The position numbers were made by a program, and so were the translations under genes. A DNA stretch of 64,000 nucleotides from Streptomyces griseoflavus. GTDB lineage: Bacteria; Actinomycetota; Actinomycetes; Streptomycetales; Streptomycetaceae. Positions 41,715 through 50,600 of the stretch are shown here, one piece after another. The notes below the pieces were generated by a model. It had not been told where the DNA came from and searched no databases. It saw only the letters and a program-made list of their open reading frames with translations. The stretch lies in assembly GCF_014649995.1 (NCBI RefSeq), contig NZ_BMUC01000007.1, forward strand, positions 296,778 through 360,777, given 5' to 3'. The number at the start of each line of letters is the position of its first letter. Within the stretch, counting starts at the first letter, position 1.

Positions 41715-42273
41715 CGCACTGGACGAGGGCTCGGCGCAATTCGGAAGTGAAAAGATCTCGGGCGCGCCACTTGAAGAACTAGAGACCTTGGTGATGCAAT
41801 CGGATCACTTGGTCCTCGACTGGCAATCATGGGAAACGGTGCGCGATTTGTCGGTCGGCAGGATGCGCAATCCTGACCTGGACAGGGAGACGCAGATTCG
41901 TTGGGCCCGGCTCGCCTTGGCCGCGCTTAGTCGGAAGCAGAACAGTGGAAAATTCGAATCGGCGAGCGTTCTAGCTGACGAGATTCACGTACGCGTGTAC
42001 GCAGTGCAGCATTTTGGGCCGTTGCAGGGCGATCCGCTTCGCGATCCGATCCAAGTGTGTCGGGCCGTCTTTGAAGAGATTCGTGAATCGCGAGACGACG
42101 TGGATGCCATCACGGATGAATGGACATCGCTTCCCAGGAAGGAGATTCTGCGGTTGCGGCGTATCAAGAATCTCCTGACCCTGCTTCGTCCGATCATTGA
42201 CCTCATCCCGTCGGAGGCGCCGCAGCATCACCAGCTCACAGAGTGGCTGCCACTTATTCCTCGGTTGCCTTGA
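41689..42273 (+). CDS. Probable immunity protein to the RHS toxin tip
   Basis: A 194-residue soluble, helical protein of unrecognised family, rich in Leu, Arg and Glu, without signal peptide or membrane segment. GTG at 41689 is used: GGGAGG lies 9 nt upstream inside the toxin gene, and the two genes overlap by 26 bp in different frames. Small overlapping genes straight after an RHS tip are normally immunity proteins that bind and block the toxin. Like the tip, it is much less GC-rich than the surrounding genes. The cytoplasmic prediction suggests the toxin acts in the cytoplasm. No homology is claimed. Confidence 0.7.
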   Translation: MQEFHSSNDALDEGSAQFGSEKISGAPLEELETLVMQSDHLVLDWQSWETVRDLSVGRMRNPDLDRETQIRWARLALAALSRKQNSGKFESASVLADEIHVRVYAVQHFGPLQGDPLRDPIQVCRAVFEEIRESRDDVDAITDEWTSLPRKEILRLRRIKNLLTLLRPIIDLIPSEAPQHHQLTEWLPLIPRLP

Positions 42274-42287
42274 CGCCCGTTGACGCC

Positions 42288-42631
42288 GCCGCGCGCGCCA
42301 GTATCAGCAGTCAGCGCAGCCACACTCGTGCCGTGACCTGAATGATCGGCGCGTTCATCTCCTTCGTGTTTGGAGAGGTCCTTGCCCTTCAGGACTCGAC
42401 CTCTGAGGTCAGCCAGGAGGCACCCACACCGGTGTCGATGACAGTGATGGTGATGCCGCTTCCCGTGCTCACCTCCCACATCACCTTGGCCTGCATGGCA
42501 TCGAGATGCCAGTGGCGGTCCCGCCCGGACTCCGCGTGGGCGGGTGCCGCGGCGATTCCCACCAGCAGCAGGCCGAGGGCAGCCGCCGCGATGGAGAAGC
42601 GCTGCCGTGACGGCGTGCTGCTGGCGTGCAT
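42288..42631 (-). pseudogene. Truncated, frameshifted mycosin-like gene
   Basis: Third tandem copy of the mycosins that follow upstream. It keeps the start region (HASSTPSRQRFSIAAAALG), the signal peptide and the catalytic Asp motif (ITVIDTG). It then shifts frame after about residue 73 and continues in the other frame as LADLRGRVLKGKD... to GHGTSVAALTADTGARG, the His-motif block. Homology ends at about 42,288, so the Ser region and membrane anchor are gone. The break is 14 bp from the immunity gene stop. The start sequence and AGGAGG-like site remain. Confidence 0.8.
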
Positions 42632-42656
42632 GTGTCCTCCTGGGCTGAGGGCGTAC

Positions 42657-44057
42657 TCAGGGGCGTCGCCCCTCGTCAGAAGATCCAGGAGGGGAAGGCG
42701 CGACGTGCCCTGCCGGCGGTCCGTAGGGCGGCGGCTGCATCGGCGGTGCGTAGGGGGAGTAGGTCGGTGGGACCGGCGGGGCTGTCGGAACCGGAGCGGT
42801 CTTCCGACGACGGGCGCGAAGCACGGGGATGGCGACAGCGGCCGCGAGGAGTGCGGCGGCTGCTACACCCGCAGCTACCCATGCGGCTCGGCTTCCGTCG
42901 TTGTCGCCCGACGCGGACGAGGCAGGCTTCGCCTTGTCAGTCGCTGTGACATCGCCCCCCGCGCCGGTGGCGGGTGGGGTGCCCACTGATGGCGGCGGCG
43001 ATGCGGCCGCTGTCAGATCGGGCAAAGGGTACTGATCAGCCGGACCCGGGTCACCTGGATTCTGGAGCGCGATGCGGGGACGGACGATGCCGTAGCCGAG
43101 GGAATCCGTCCGCTTCTCGCCGCTCTTGGCCTTTCCGGCGGTGTTCAGCATGACGCGGAGAACCTGGTGGTTGGTCCAGTCCGGGTGCTGTGCCCAGATC
43201 AGTGCGGCAGAGGCCGAGGCCAGGGCTGCGGAAGCACTCGTGCCGCTCCCTTTGCAGATCTGCGTACGCCCAGCACAGGCGTTGACGATGTCGCCGCCGG
43301 GAGCGGCGAGGTCGACTTGCGGACCGCGCTGGGACTCCTTCAGGACTTTGCCGTCTTCGTCCGTGCCTCCCACACCCACAACCCCGGGGGTCGCGGCTGG
43401 GTACTCCTCGAGGTTGGACTTGTCCCCGCTGTTGCCGACAGCTGCGAAAATCAGCTTGCCCTTGCTGATGGCGTATCGGACTGCGGACTCAAGCTCTACG
43501 GTTCCGACGTTTCTTCTGCCCGGCGCGTCGGAATTGCCCATCGAGACGTTGATGATCTGGGCCTCGGAGTCCGCCGCGTAGCGAATCGCCTGCGTCAGGA
43601 CGCGTGAGTACTGCGCTTTGCTGTCGACTTGACCGTAGTTCTCCGTGGAATACCGCATCCGGATCGGCAGGATCTTGGCGCCTGGCGCGAGACCGTAGGA
43701 CCCCTGTTCCGCTCCCCGTGCTCCCGTGGCCGCGATCAGTGCCGCTGTGGATGTCCCATGGTCGGCGATGTCGGTGTTCTCATCACCACGTTGCTCGGAG
43801 TAATCCTTACCTTCGAGGACTTGCCCCCTCAGGTCGGCAAGGGTGTCATCGACGCCGGAGTCGATGACGGCAACGGTGATGCCCTTGCCGGTACTTCTCT
43901 TCCACATCTCCTCGGCCTGCATGGCGTCGAGATGCCATTGCATCGAGCGAACCGACTGGGCATGGGCGGGTGTTGCTGCGACGCCCACCAGCAGCAGGCC
44001 GAGGGCAGCCGCTGCGATGGAGAAGCGCTGCCGTGATGGCGTGCTGCTGGCGTGCAT
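42657..44057 (-). CDS. Mycosin-like S8 serine protease (tandem copy)
   Basis: A 466-residue secreted protease: signal peptide (IAAAALGLLLVGVAATPAHA), Asp66 (VAVIDSGVD), His100 (ADHGTSTAAL), oxyanion Asn in AAVGNSG, Ser274 (GSGTSASAA), a low-complexity linker, a C-terminal transmembrane segment (~395–420) and a Pro/Tyr-rich tail (PTYSPYAPPMQPPPYGPP). All catalytic residues are present. ATG at 44057 follows AGGAAGA; longer frames run into the neighbour. It is collinear in every motif with the next copy, so it is a recent tandem duplicate. Its target is unknown; ESX substrate processing is the family role. Confidence 0.9.
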   Translation of the reverse strand: MHASSTPSRQRFSIAAAALGLLLVGVAATPAHAQSVRSMQWHLDAMQAEEMWKRSTGKGITVAVIDSGVDDTLADLRGQVLEGKDYSEQRGDENTDIADHGTSTAALIAATGARGAEQGSYGLAPGAKILPIRMRYSTENYGQVDSKAQYSRVLTQAIRYAADSEAQIINVSMGNSDAPGRRNVGTVELESAVRYAISKGKLIFAAVGNSGDKSNLEEYPAATPGVVGVGGTDEDGKVLKESQRGPQVDLAAPGGDIVNACAGRTQICKGSGTSASAALASASAALIWAQHPDWTNHQVLRVMLNTAGKAKSGEKRTDSLGYGIVRPRIALQNPGDPGPADQYPLPDLTAAASPPPSVGTPPATGAGGDVTATDKAKPASSASGDNDGSRAAWVAAGVAAAALLAAAVAIPVLRARRRKTAPVPTAPPVPPTYSPYAPPMQPPPYGPPAGHVAPSPPGSSDEGRRP

Positions 44058-44083
44058 GTGTCTTCCTGGGCCGAGGGGCGTAC

Positions 44084-45487
44084 TTAAGGGTGTCGCCCCT
44101 CGTCGGAGGATCCGGGAGGGGGAGGTGCGATGTGTCCTGCCGGGGGTCCGTAGGCCGGGGGCTGCATGGGCGGTGCGTAGGGGGAGTAGGTCGGTGGGGC
44201 CGGCGGGGCTGTCGGACTCGGAGCGGTCTTCCGACGACGGGCGCGAAGCACGGGGATGGCGACAGCGGCCGCGAGGAGTGCGGCGGCTGCTACGCCCGCT
44301 GCGATCCACGCAGTTTCGATGCCGCCGTCGTCGGAGGAGGTGGCAGTTGAGGGATCCGGCTTGTCGGCTGTTGCGCTGCCACCTTTGTCGTCCCCTGTGG
44401 ACGGTGACGCTTCGTCCGACGGAGTCTTCGGGGCGGCTGCGTCCAGATCGGGCAGGGGGTATTCATCCGCAGGGCCCGGGTCACCCGGGTTCTTCAGAGC
44501 GATCCGAGGCCGTGCCATGCCGTAGCCCACATAGTCCGTTCGCTCCGCACCGCTCCTGGCCTTGCCGGCTGTCTTGATCATGACTCGGAGGACTTGGTGG
44601 TTGGTCCAGTCGGGGTGCTTCGACCAAATGAGTGCGGCAGATGCTGAAGCCAGAGCGGTCGCGTTACTGGTGCCACTGCTCTTGCAGACTCCCGTACGTC
44701 CGGTGCAGGCATTGACGATGTCGCCACCGGGGGCAGTGAGGTCGACTTGCGGACCGTGCTGGGATTCCTCCAGCGCATTGGCGTCCTTGTCAGTGGCTCC
44801 TACGCCAACGACGCCCGGGGTCGCCGCCGGGTACTCCAAGAGGTTGGAGGTGTCGCCGCTGTTGCCGACGGCCGCGAAAATCAGTTTCCCCTTGTCGATG
44901 GCGTATCGGACCGCCGACTCCAGCTCCGGTGTGCCGACGTTCCGTCTGCCTGGCGCGTCGGAGCTGCCCATGGAGATATTGATGATCCGCGCGTCCGTGT
45001 CCGCCGCGTAGCGGATCGCTCGGGTCAGAACGCGCGAGTACTCCGCCTTGTTGTCGACCTTGCCGTACTCCTCGGTGGCGTAGCGCATCCGGATCGGGAG
45101 GATCTTGGCGTCCGGCGCGAGGCCGTAGGACCCTTGTTCCGCTCCTCGTGCTCCCGTGGCCGCGATCAAGGCCGCGACGGAGGTCCCGTGGCCTTCGATG
45201 TCGGTGTGCTCGTCACCGCGTTGCTTGGAGTAGTCCTGTCCACTCAGGACTTGGCCCTTCAGGTCGGCGAGAGTGCCGTCGACGCCCGAGTCGATGACAG
45301 CGACAGTGATGCCCCGCCCGGTGCTGACCTCCCACATCTCTTCAGCGTGCATGGCGTCGAGGTGCCATTGCATCGAACGGATCGATTCGGCGTGGGCGGG
45401 TGTTGCGGCAATGCCTACCAGCAGCAGGCCGAGAGCGGCCGATGCCATGGAGAGGGGCCACCGTGAATGCTTGCTGCTGGTGCGCAT
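44084..45487 (-). CDS. Mycosin-like S8 serine protease (tandem copy)
   Basis: A 467-residue paralogue of the neighbouring mycosin with the same numbering: signal peptide, Asp66, His100, Ser274 (SSGTSNATA), C-terminal membrane segment (TAWIAAGVAAAALLAAAVAIPVLRAR... split here by description) and a Pro-rich tail ending SSDEGRHP. ATG at 45487 follows AGGAAGG. It lies 34 bp downstream of the PPE/EspB-like WXG gene on the same strand, so it is probably read from the eccC-side operon. The first codons differ from the other copies (RTSSKHSRW), which suggests that this is the parental copy or has diverged longest. Confidence 0.9.
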   Translation of the reverse strand: MRTSSKHSRWPLSMASAALGLLLVGIAATPAHAESIRSMQWHLDAMHAEEMWEVSTGRGITVAVIDSGVDGTLADLKGQVLSGQDYSKQRGDEHTDIEGHGTSVAALIAATGARGAEQGSYGLAPDAKILPIRMRYATEEYGKVDNKAEYSRVLTRAIRYAADTDARIINISMGSSDAPGRRNVGTPELESAVRYAIDKGKLIFAAVGNSGDTSNLLEYPAATPGVVGVGATDKDANALEESQHGPQVDLTAPGGDIVNACTGRTGVCKSSGTSNATALASASAALIWSKHPDWTNHQVLRVMIKTAGKARSGAERTDYVGYGMARPRIALKNPGDPGPADEYPLPDLDAAAPKTPSDEASPSTGDDKGGSATADKPDPSTATSSDDGGIETAWIAAGVAAAALLAAAVAIPVLRARRRKTAPSPTAPPAPPTYSPYAPPMQPPAYGPPAGHIAPPPPGSSDEGRHP

Positions 45488-45521
45488 GTGCCTTCCTGAG
45501 TACGGAGGTTCTCTTGACGGC

Positions 45522-47090
45522 TCAGTCGACGACAGGCGGAACCGCACGCTGGTTCCTGCGAGCCCACGTCTCCTCGTCTTCCGCGAGGTATCCCGGACGC
45601 TGAGTCTGCTCCTGGCGATTGTCGCGGCGAGAGGACGACTGATGACCGGGCTGCATCCCGCTTGTCGCGCGACCGGCCATCGAGCCGTGGGCTGACTCGC
45701 CGGCGTTCGACTGGCGTACCAGCCCGACACCGCCCGGTGTGAACGGCCGTGGTCCGGAGCGGCCCGGCTGAACCGGCCGGCTGCCGACCACACCGCCGGT
45801 TTCCGAAGCAAGCCGCCGCCCGCCGCTGGTGCCGTTCTGCCCGGCTGCTGGACTTCCACCGGACGGAACGCCCGGAGACACACCGCGTCCCATGGGTGCT
45901 TGTCCTTGGGAGGGACGTCCGTGGCCGAGATCGGCGCCGATCACTGTTCCCCGCGGGAGGGCGGTAGCGGGCTTGCCCGCACCGGGAAGCACCGGGCGCC
46001 CTCCGACGATGCCGGGATCACCCGGAACACGCAGACGTCCACCACTCGGCGTGCCCTGCCCCGACACCAAAGTCGAGCGAACGGTCGGAGGCGTCTGCTG
46101 CGGACCAGCCGCACCGGGGACGCCACCACGGCCTGGGACTGTTTGCGGGACGATCACCGGTTGCTGGGCGTGGCCGACATCGGGACGCGAGCCGGTGACG
46201 GTCTGCGTCGGTGCCGCGTTGGCGGGCGTCGTGGAGCGGGTATCCGGCACAGCGGTCACGCCGTCGATGTTCATGGCCGCGGGCCGTGACTGTTCTCTGT
46301 CGAAAGTCGAGGTGTCACCGGACGAGGGCAGGTAAGTACTCGATGACGCCCTGACGGGTGCGCCGGCTTGTCCTTCAGACCCGCCAGTTCCGACATAGGA
46401 GCTGGTTGTCGCTGCATAGCCTCCCGGCATGGCAACGTCCTGCCCCTGCGGCGCCCGCCATTCCTTTGCCTCCAAGTGCTGCGCCGGAGGCGCAAAAGTG
46501 GGTGGCTCGACGCTGTTCACTTGATGGGCCGAGTACTCGTACGTCTGTGCCAGCTTCCTCAGCTGCTGGATCGCCTCAGCCCTCGCGGCCTCCATACGCT
46601 GCTGCGCCGCCGTCGCGTCGGACTGGGCCGTCTGGGCCAGCTTGCGAGCGTCGGGGTCGTTGCGGGCGCCCGGTTCCTGCGTCGCTGCGATGGTCTTCCG
46701 CGCGTCGGCGAGGTCCGCCTTGGCCTGCGTGGTCTCGGATGTGGCCGGCATCGCCGCCTTGGCTTCGGCGACCGCCTGGGCCACCGTGGCCATCCAGCGG
46801 GACGACACCTCGGCGTACTGCCCCAGGCGCAGCGTCGCGGCCGCGCTCTGCCCACCCCAGTCACGGAAGGCGTCCCCGCCCTCTCCCTGCCATTCAAGCC
46901 CCTTGACGTACGTCATGAGGTCGTCGCCGATCTTGGTGATCGTCGAAGAGGCCTTGGAGAGCTTCGTGGCGAGGAGCGACGCCCCTTCCGAACTCGCCGA
47001 GTCGATCAGGGCTGCAAGCTGCTCGTGGGTCATGGACTCAAAGTCCGTACGCCCTGGCTGCGGTGCTCCGCGGCCCGACTGCGCGCCCAT
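45522..47090 (-). CDS. EspB/PPE-like WXG protein with Pro/Gly-rich tail, ESX substrate
   Basis: A 522-residue protein. Residues 1–170 are helical, with W67-Q68-G69 (LEWQGEGGDAF) and DWGGQSAA. Residues ~195–490 are low complexity (Gly, Pro, Ser, Thr, Gln). The C-terminus PGYLAEDEETW...VPPVVD holds the type VII export signal YxxxD (YLAED), unusually at the far end. It is likely secreted through the neighbouring ESX complex, like EspB or PPE proteins. Its ATG overlaps the stop of the previous gene (TGATG), so the two are coupled and probably form a heterodimer. Two mycosins follow downstream and may process it. Confidence 0.8.
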   Translation of the reverse strand: MGAQSGRGAPQPGRTDFESMTHEQLAALIDSASSEGASLLATKLSKASSTITKIGDDLMTYVKGLEWQGEGGDAFRDWGGQSAAATLRLGQYAEVSSRWMATVAQAVAEAKAAMPATSETTQAKADLADARKTIAATQEPGARNDPDARKLAQTAQSDATAAQQRMEAARAEAIQQLRKLAQTYEYSAHQVNSVEPPTFAPPAQHLEAKEWRAPQGQDVAMPGGYAATTSSYVGTGGSEGQAGAPVRASSSTYLPSSGDTSTFDREQSRPAAMNIDGVTAVPDTRSTTPANAAPTQTVTGSRPDVGHAQQPVIVPQTVPGRGGVPGAAGPQQTPPTVRSTLVSGQGTPSGGRLRVPGDPGIVGGRPVLPGAGKPATALPRGTVIGADLGHGRPSQGQAPMGRGVSPGVPSGGSPAAGQNGTSGGRRLASETGGVVGSRPVQPGRSGPRPFTPGGVGLVRQSNAGESAHGSMAGRATSGMQPGHQSSSRRDNRQEQTQRPGYLAEDEETWARRNQRAVPPVVD

Positions 47091-47602
47091 CAGTGGGTCA
47101 CCCCCCTGTCCTCTGCGGTTGCGGGCGCCTCAACCTCGACGGCCGGCTGCTCCACATACGGATCCCGCTCCACGACGTAGTACTTCTCCGCCTCCGCGTT
47201 GACCGCCTTCATCCGCGCCTTGATGTCCGCGTCCAGGTTCTCGTAGCCCACCCGGGACGCCTGCACCGCCAGCCCCATGCCCTCGATCTGCGCGCCCAGG
47301 GCCTTGGACAGCTTCTCCAGTTCGTCGTGGACGATGGCGTACGAGTCGTAGAGGAACTGCGCTTCCTGGAACTCCGCGGCACCCAGCTGCGCGCGCTTGA
47401 GGCGGTCCTGGCCGACCTTCGACGGCGCGGCCTCGGACTCGTCCAGTTCCCGCAGCAGGTTGTCGACGCGCTTCTTGAAGCCCGCCATGGCGCTGTGCTG
47501 GATGTCCAGCGCCATCGCCGGGTTCACATGGGCCAGCGTGTCGAACGACTTGCCCGTGTCCGGCGCGCCGCCCGTGCCTCCGCCGCCCCCGTTCGAACTC
47601 AC
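47090..47602 (-). CDS. Helical ESX-associated protein, PE/WXG-like partner
   Basis: A 170-residue protein: a Gly-rich N-terminus, then two or three long helices (LDIQHSAMAGFKKRVDNLLRELDESEAAP, KLSKALGAQIEGMGLAVQASRVGYENLDADIKARM). No clear WXG is seen. It contains YYVVE, fitting the YxxxE export motif, near residue 142. GTG at 47602 is the start; the stop overlaps the next gene by one base. It is 56 bp from the eccC stop. By position and coupling it is the likely partner of the 522-residue WXG protein. Function is otherwise unknown. Confidence 0.7.
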   Translation of the reverse strand: MSSNGGGGGTGGAPDTGKSFDTLAHVNPAMALDIQHSAMAGFKKRVDNLLRELDESEAAPSKVGQDRLKRAQLGAAEFQEAQFLYDSYAIVHDELEKLSKALGAQIEGMGLAVQASRVGYENLDADIKARMKAVNAEAEKYYVVERDPYVEQPAVEVEAPATAEDRGVTH

Positions 47603-47658
47603 GTCTACTGCCTCCCCGTTACCTCACGGGCGCCCCTTCCGGCGCCCAGTCGATCACC

Positions 47659-50600
47659 CTAGTGCCGTTGCGGAAGCAAGCCCACTTGAATCAGCGGTGT
47701 CCCGCGCTTGCGCGAGACGAACACGCCACGTCCCGGCGGCATCGGGCGGGCCCGCACGTTGCCGAGAATGTCACCCTCACTGGGGTCACCCGAGAGGACG
47801 ATGCCCTGGGCGCCCAGTTCCTTCAGGCGCTGCATGAACGACTCGAACATCGCGCGGGAGGCCCCGGCGGAGCTCCGCGCGATGACGAACTTCACACCCA
47901 CGTCCCGCGCGAAGGGCAGGTGTTCCACCAACTGCGACAGCGGGTTGCCGGAGTTGGCCGCGACCAGTTCGTGGTCGTCGACCAGGATGAACAGCTGCGG
48001 GCCGCTCCACCAACTGCGATCGCGCAACTGCTGCGGTGTGATGTCCGGCTTGGGCGCCCGCTTCTCCATGAACTGCCGTACGGCGTCCATGTGCACCTGC
48101 ATCGCGGACGCCATGGGCGCGTACTCGAGGAGGTGGCTCTCCGGCACCGCTTCCAGCATGGTGCGCCGGTAGTCGCCGACCACGATGCGGGCCTCGGCCG
48201 GGGTGTAGCGTTCGGCGATCTGCTTGGCGATCAGGCGCAGCAGGTTGGTCTTGCCGGACTCGCTCTCCCCGAAGACGAGGAAGAACGGGTCGGTGTCGAA
48301 GTCGATGAACACCGGTTCCAGGTTGGCCTCGTCGATGCCGATCGCGATGCCGTGCTGAGGGAACTCGAAGCCCTTGGGCAGTTGGTCGGCGGGCAGTTTG
48401 CGGGGGAGCAGCCGCACCGTGGGGGCCGGCGGGCCCTGCCAGCCGTCCTTGACCGTGCGGACCAGCTGGGCCGTTGCGTCGGCGAGACCGTCGGGTGCGG
48501 ACGAGGCATCGATCCGCGGCATCGCCGTCATGAAGTGCAACTTGGCGGGAACCTGTCCGCGGCCGGGCACCCCGGCCGGCACGTTCAGGGCGACCTTGCG
48601 GTCGAACTCGGAGTCCATGGCGTCGCCGAGGCGCAGTTCCAGGCGGCCCAGGATCTGGTCCTTGAGGACCGCGCGCACCTCCATGTAGCGCGAGGCGGCG
48701 AGGACGACGTGGACGCCGTGGCCCAGACCCCGGGCGGCGATGTCGTTGACGATGCCTTCGAGGCCCTCGTAGTCGTTGCGGAAGTTGCCCCAGCCGTCGA
48801 TGACGAGGAAGACGTCCCCCCACGGTTCGCCGGGGAGTTCGCCCGCCGCGCGGCGCCGGCGGTAGGTGGCGACCGAGTCGATGCCGTGCGCGCGGAAGAA
48901 CTGCTCGCGGCGGTTGAGGATGCCGGCCACCTCGGCGACCGTGCGCCGTACCCGCTCGGGGTCGAGGCGTGAGGCGACCCCGCCCACGTGCGGCAGGTCG
49001 GCCACCGCGGACAGGCCGCCTCCGCCGAAGTCCAGGGCGTAGAACTGCACTTCGTGCGGTGTGTGGGTGAGCGCGAAGGAGGTGATCAGGGTGCGCAGCA
49101 GCGTCGACTTGCCCGACTGCGGGCCGCCGACCACCAGCATGTGGCCGGCCGCGGCGGAGAAGTCCTGGTAGAGGATTTCCCGCTTCTGCTCGAACGGCTT
49201 GTCGATCAGCCCGAGCGGGACCGTCAGGCTGCCCGGCACGGGGTAGTCCGGCGGGTGGACGCCCCGTTCCGGGGAGACGGCCAGGGCGGGCAGCAGCTCG
49301 TCCAGCGACGGCGCCCGGTCCAGCGGCGGCAGCCACACCTGGTGCGCGGGCACGCCCTGCCCCTCCAGCCGCTGCACCACCACGTCCAGGACGGAGTCGG
49401 CCAGCGCGTCGTCCTCCTGACGCCGGTCGGGGCCGGGCGTCCGGTCCGGGTCCGGCGCCGCGTACGTCACCGGCACCGGTGCGGCGGTGAACAGCGCGGG
49501 CCGGCGCTCCACGGGCAGGCTGTCTCCGCGGCCGGTGTCCGGGCCGCCCGCGCGGTACGTCCCGGACACGTACGCCGCCTTGAACCGCACCATCTCGTCC
49601 GTGCCGCTCTTCAGGTACCCCGAGCCGGGGACGGAGGGCAGGTGGTACGCGTCCGGCACGCCGATGGCGGTCCGGGACTCGGCGGCCGAGAACGTCCGCA
49701 GACCGATCCGGTACGACAGATAGGTGTCCAGCCCGCGCAGCCGGCCCTCCTCCAGCCGCTGCGAGGCGAGCAGCAGATGCACCCCCAGCGAACGGCCGAT
49801 GCGGCCGATCTGGATGAACATGTCGATGAAGTCGGGTTTGGCGGTGAGGAGTTCGCTGAACTCGTCGATCACGATCACGAGCGAGGCCAGCGGCTCCAGC
49901 GGAGCGCCGGCGGCGCGCGCCTTCTCGTAGTCGTGGATGTTGGCGTAGTTGCCGGCGGCGCGCAGCAGCTCCTGGCGGCGCTGCAGTTCACCGCGGATCG
50001 CGTCGCCCATGCGGTCGACGAGGGTGAGGTCGTCGGCGAGGTTGGTGATCACGGCGGCGACGTGCGGCATCCGGGACATGCCCGCGAAGGTGGCGCCGCC
50101 CTTGAAGTCCGCCAGGACGAAGTTCAGCGTCTCGGAGGAGTGGGTGACGGCCAGTCCCAGCACCAGCGTGCGCAGCAGCTCGGACTTGCCGGAACCGGTC
50201 GCGCCCACGCACAGACCGTGCGGGCCCATGCCCTCCTGCGCGGCCTCCTTGAGGTCCAGCATCACGGGGCGGCCGTCCTCGCCGACCCCGATCGGCACCC
50301 GCAGGCGCTCCGGGACGGACCTCGGCCGCCAGGTGCGCGCGACGTCCACGGCCGCGGCGTCCCCCAGGCCGAGCAGCTCGGTGAAGTCCAGGTTGGCGAG
50401 CAGGGGTTCGTCGTCGTCCCCGCCGCCCAGACGCAGCGGCGCCAGCTGCCGCGCGAGCGCCTCGGCGGCGGGCAGGGACAGTCCGTCGGGCTCACCCTCG
50501 TAGGCGATCCCGGCCCCCGAGTCGAGCCACAGCCGCTCCGGACGGACGACGACGGACAGATCTCCGCGCGGCTGGTCCAGTTCGCCGGAGACGACCTCGA

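Noticed and set aside
44058-44309. 84-residue N-terminal extension of the mycosin at 42657–44057
   Set aside because: The extension is antisense-like sequence of the neighbouring copy's 3' end; AGGAAGA and the signal peptide fix the start at 44057.
42274-47090. Insertion sequence or transposase that might have brought the toxin tip
   Set aside because: No transposase-like frame or terminal inverted repeats were found; homologous recombination at the RHS core is the simpler reading.
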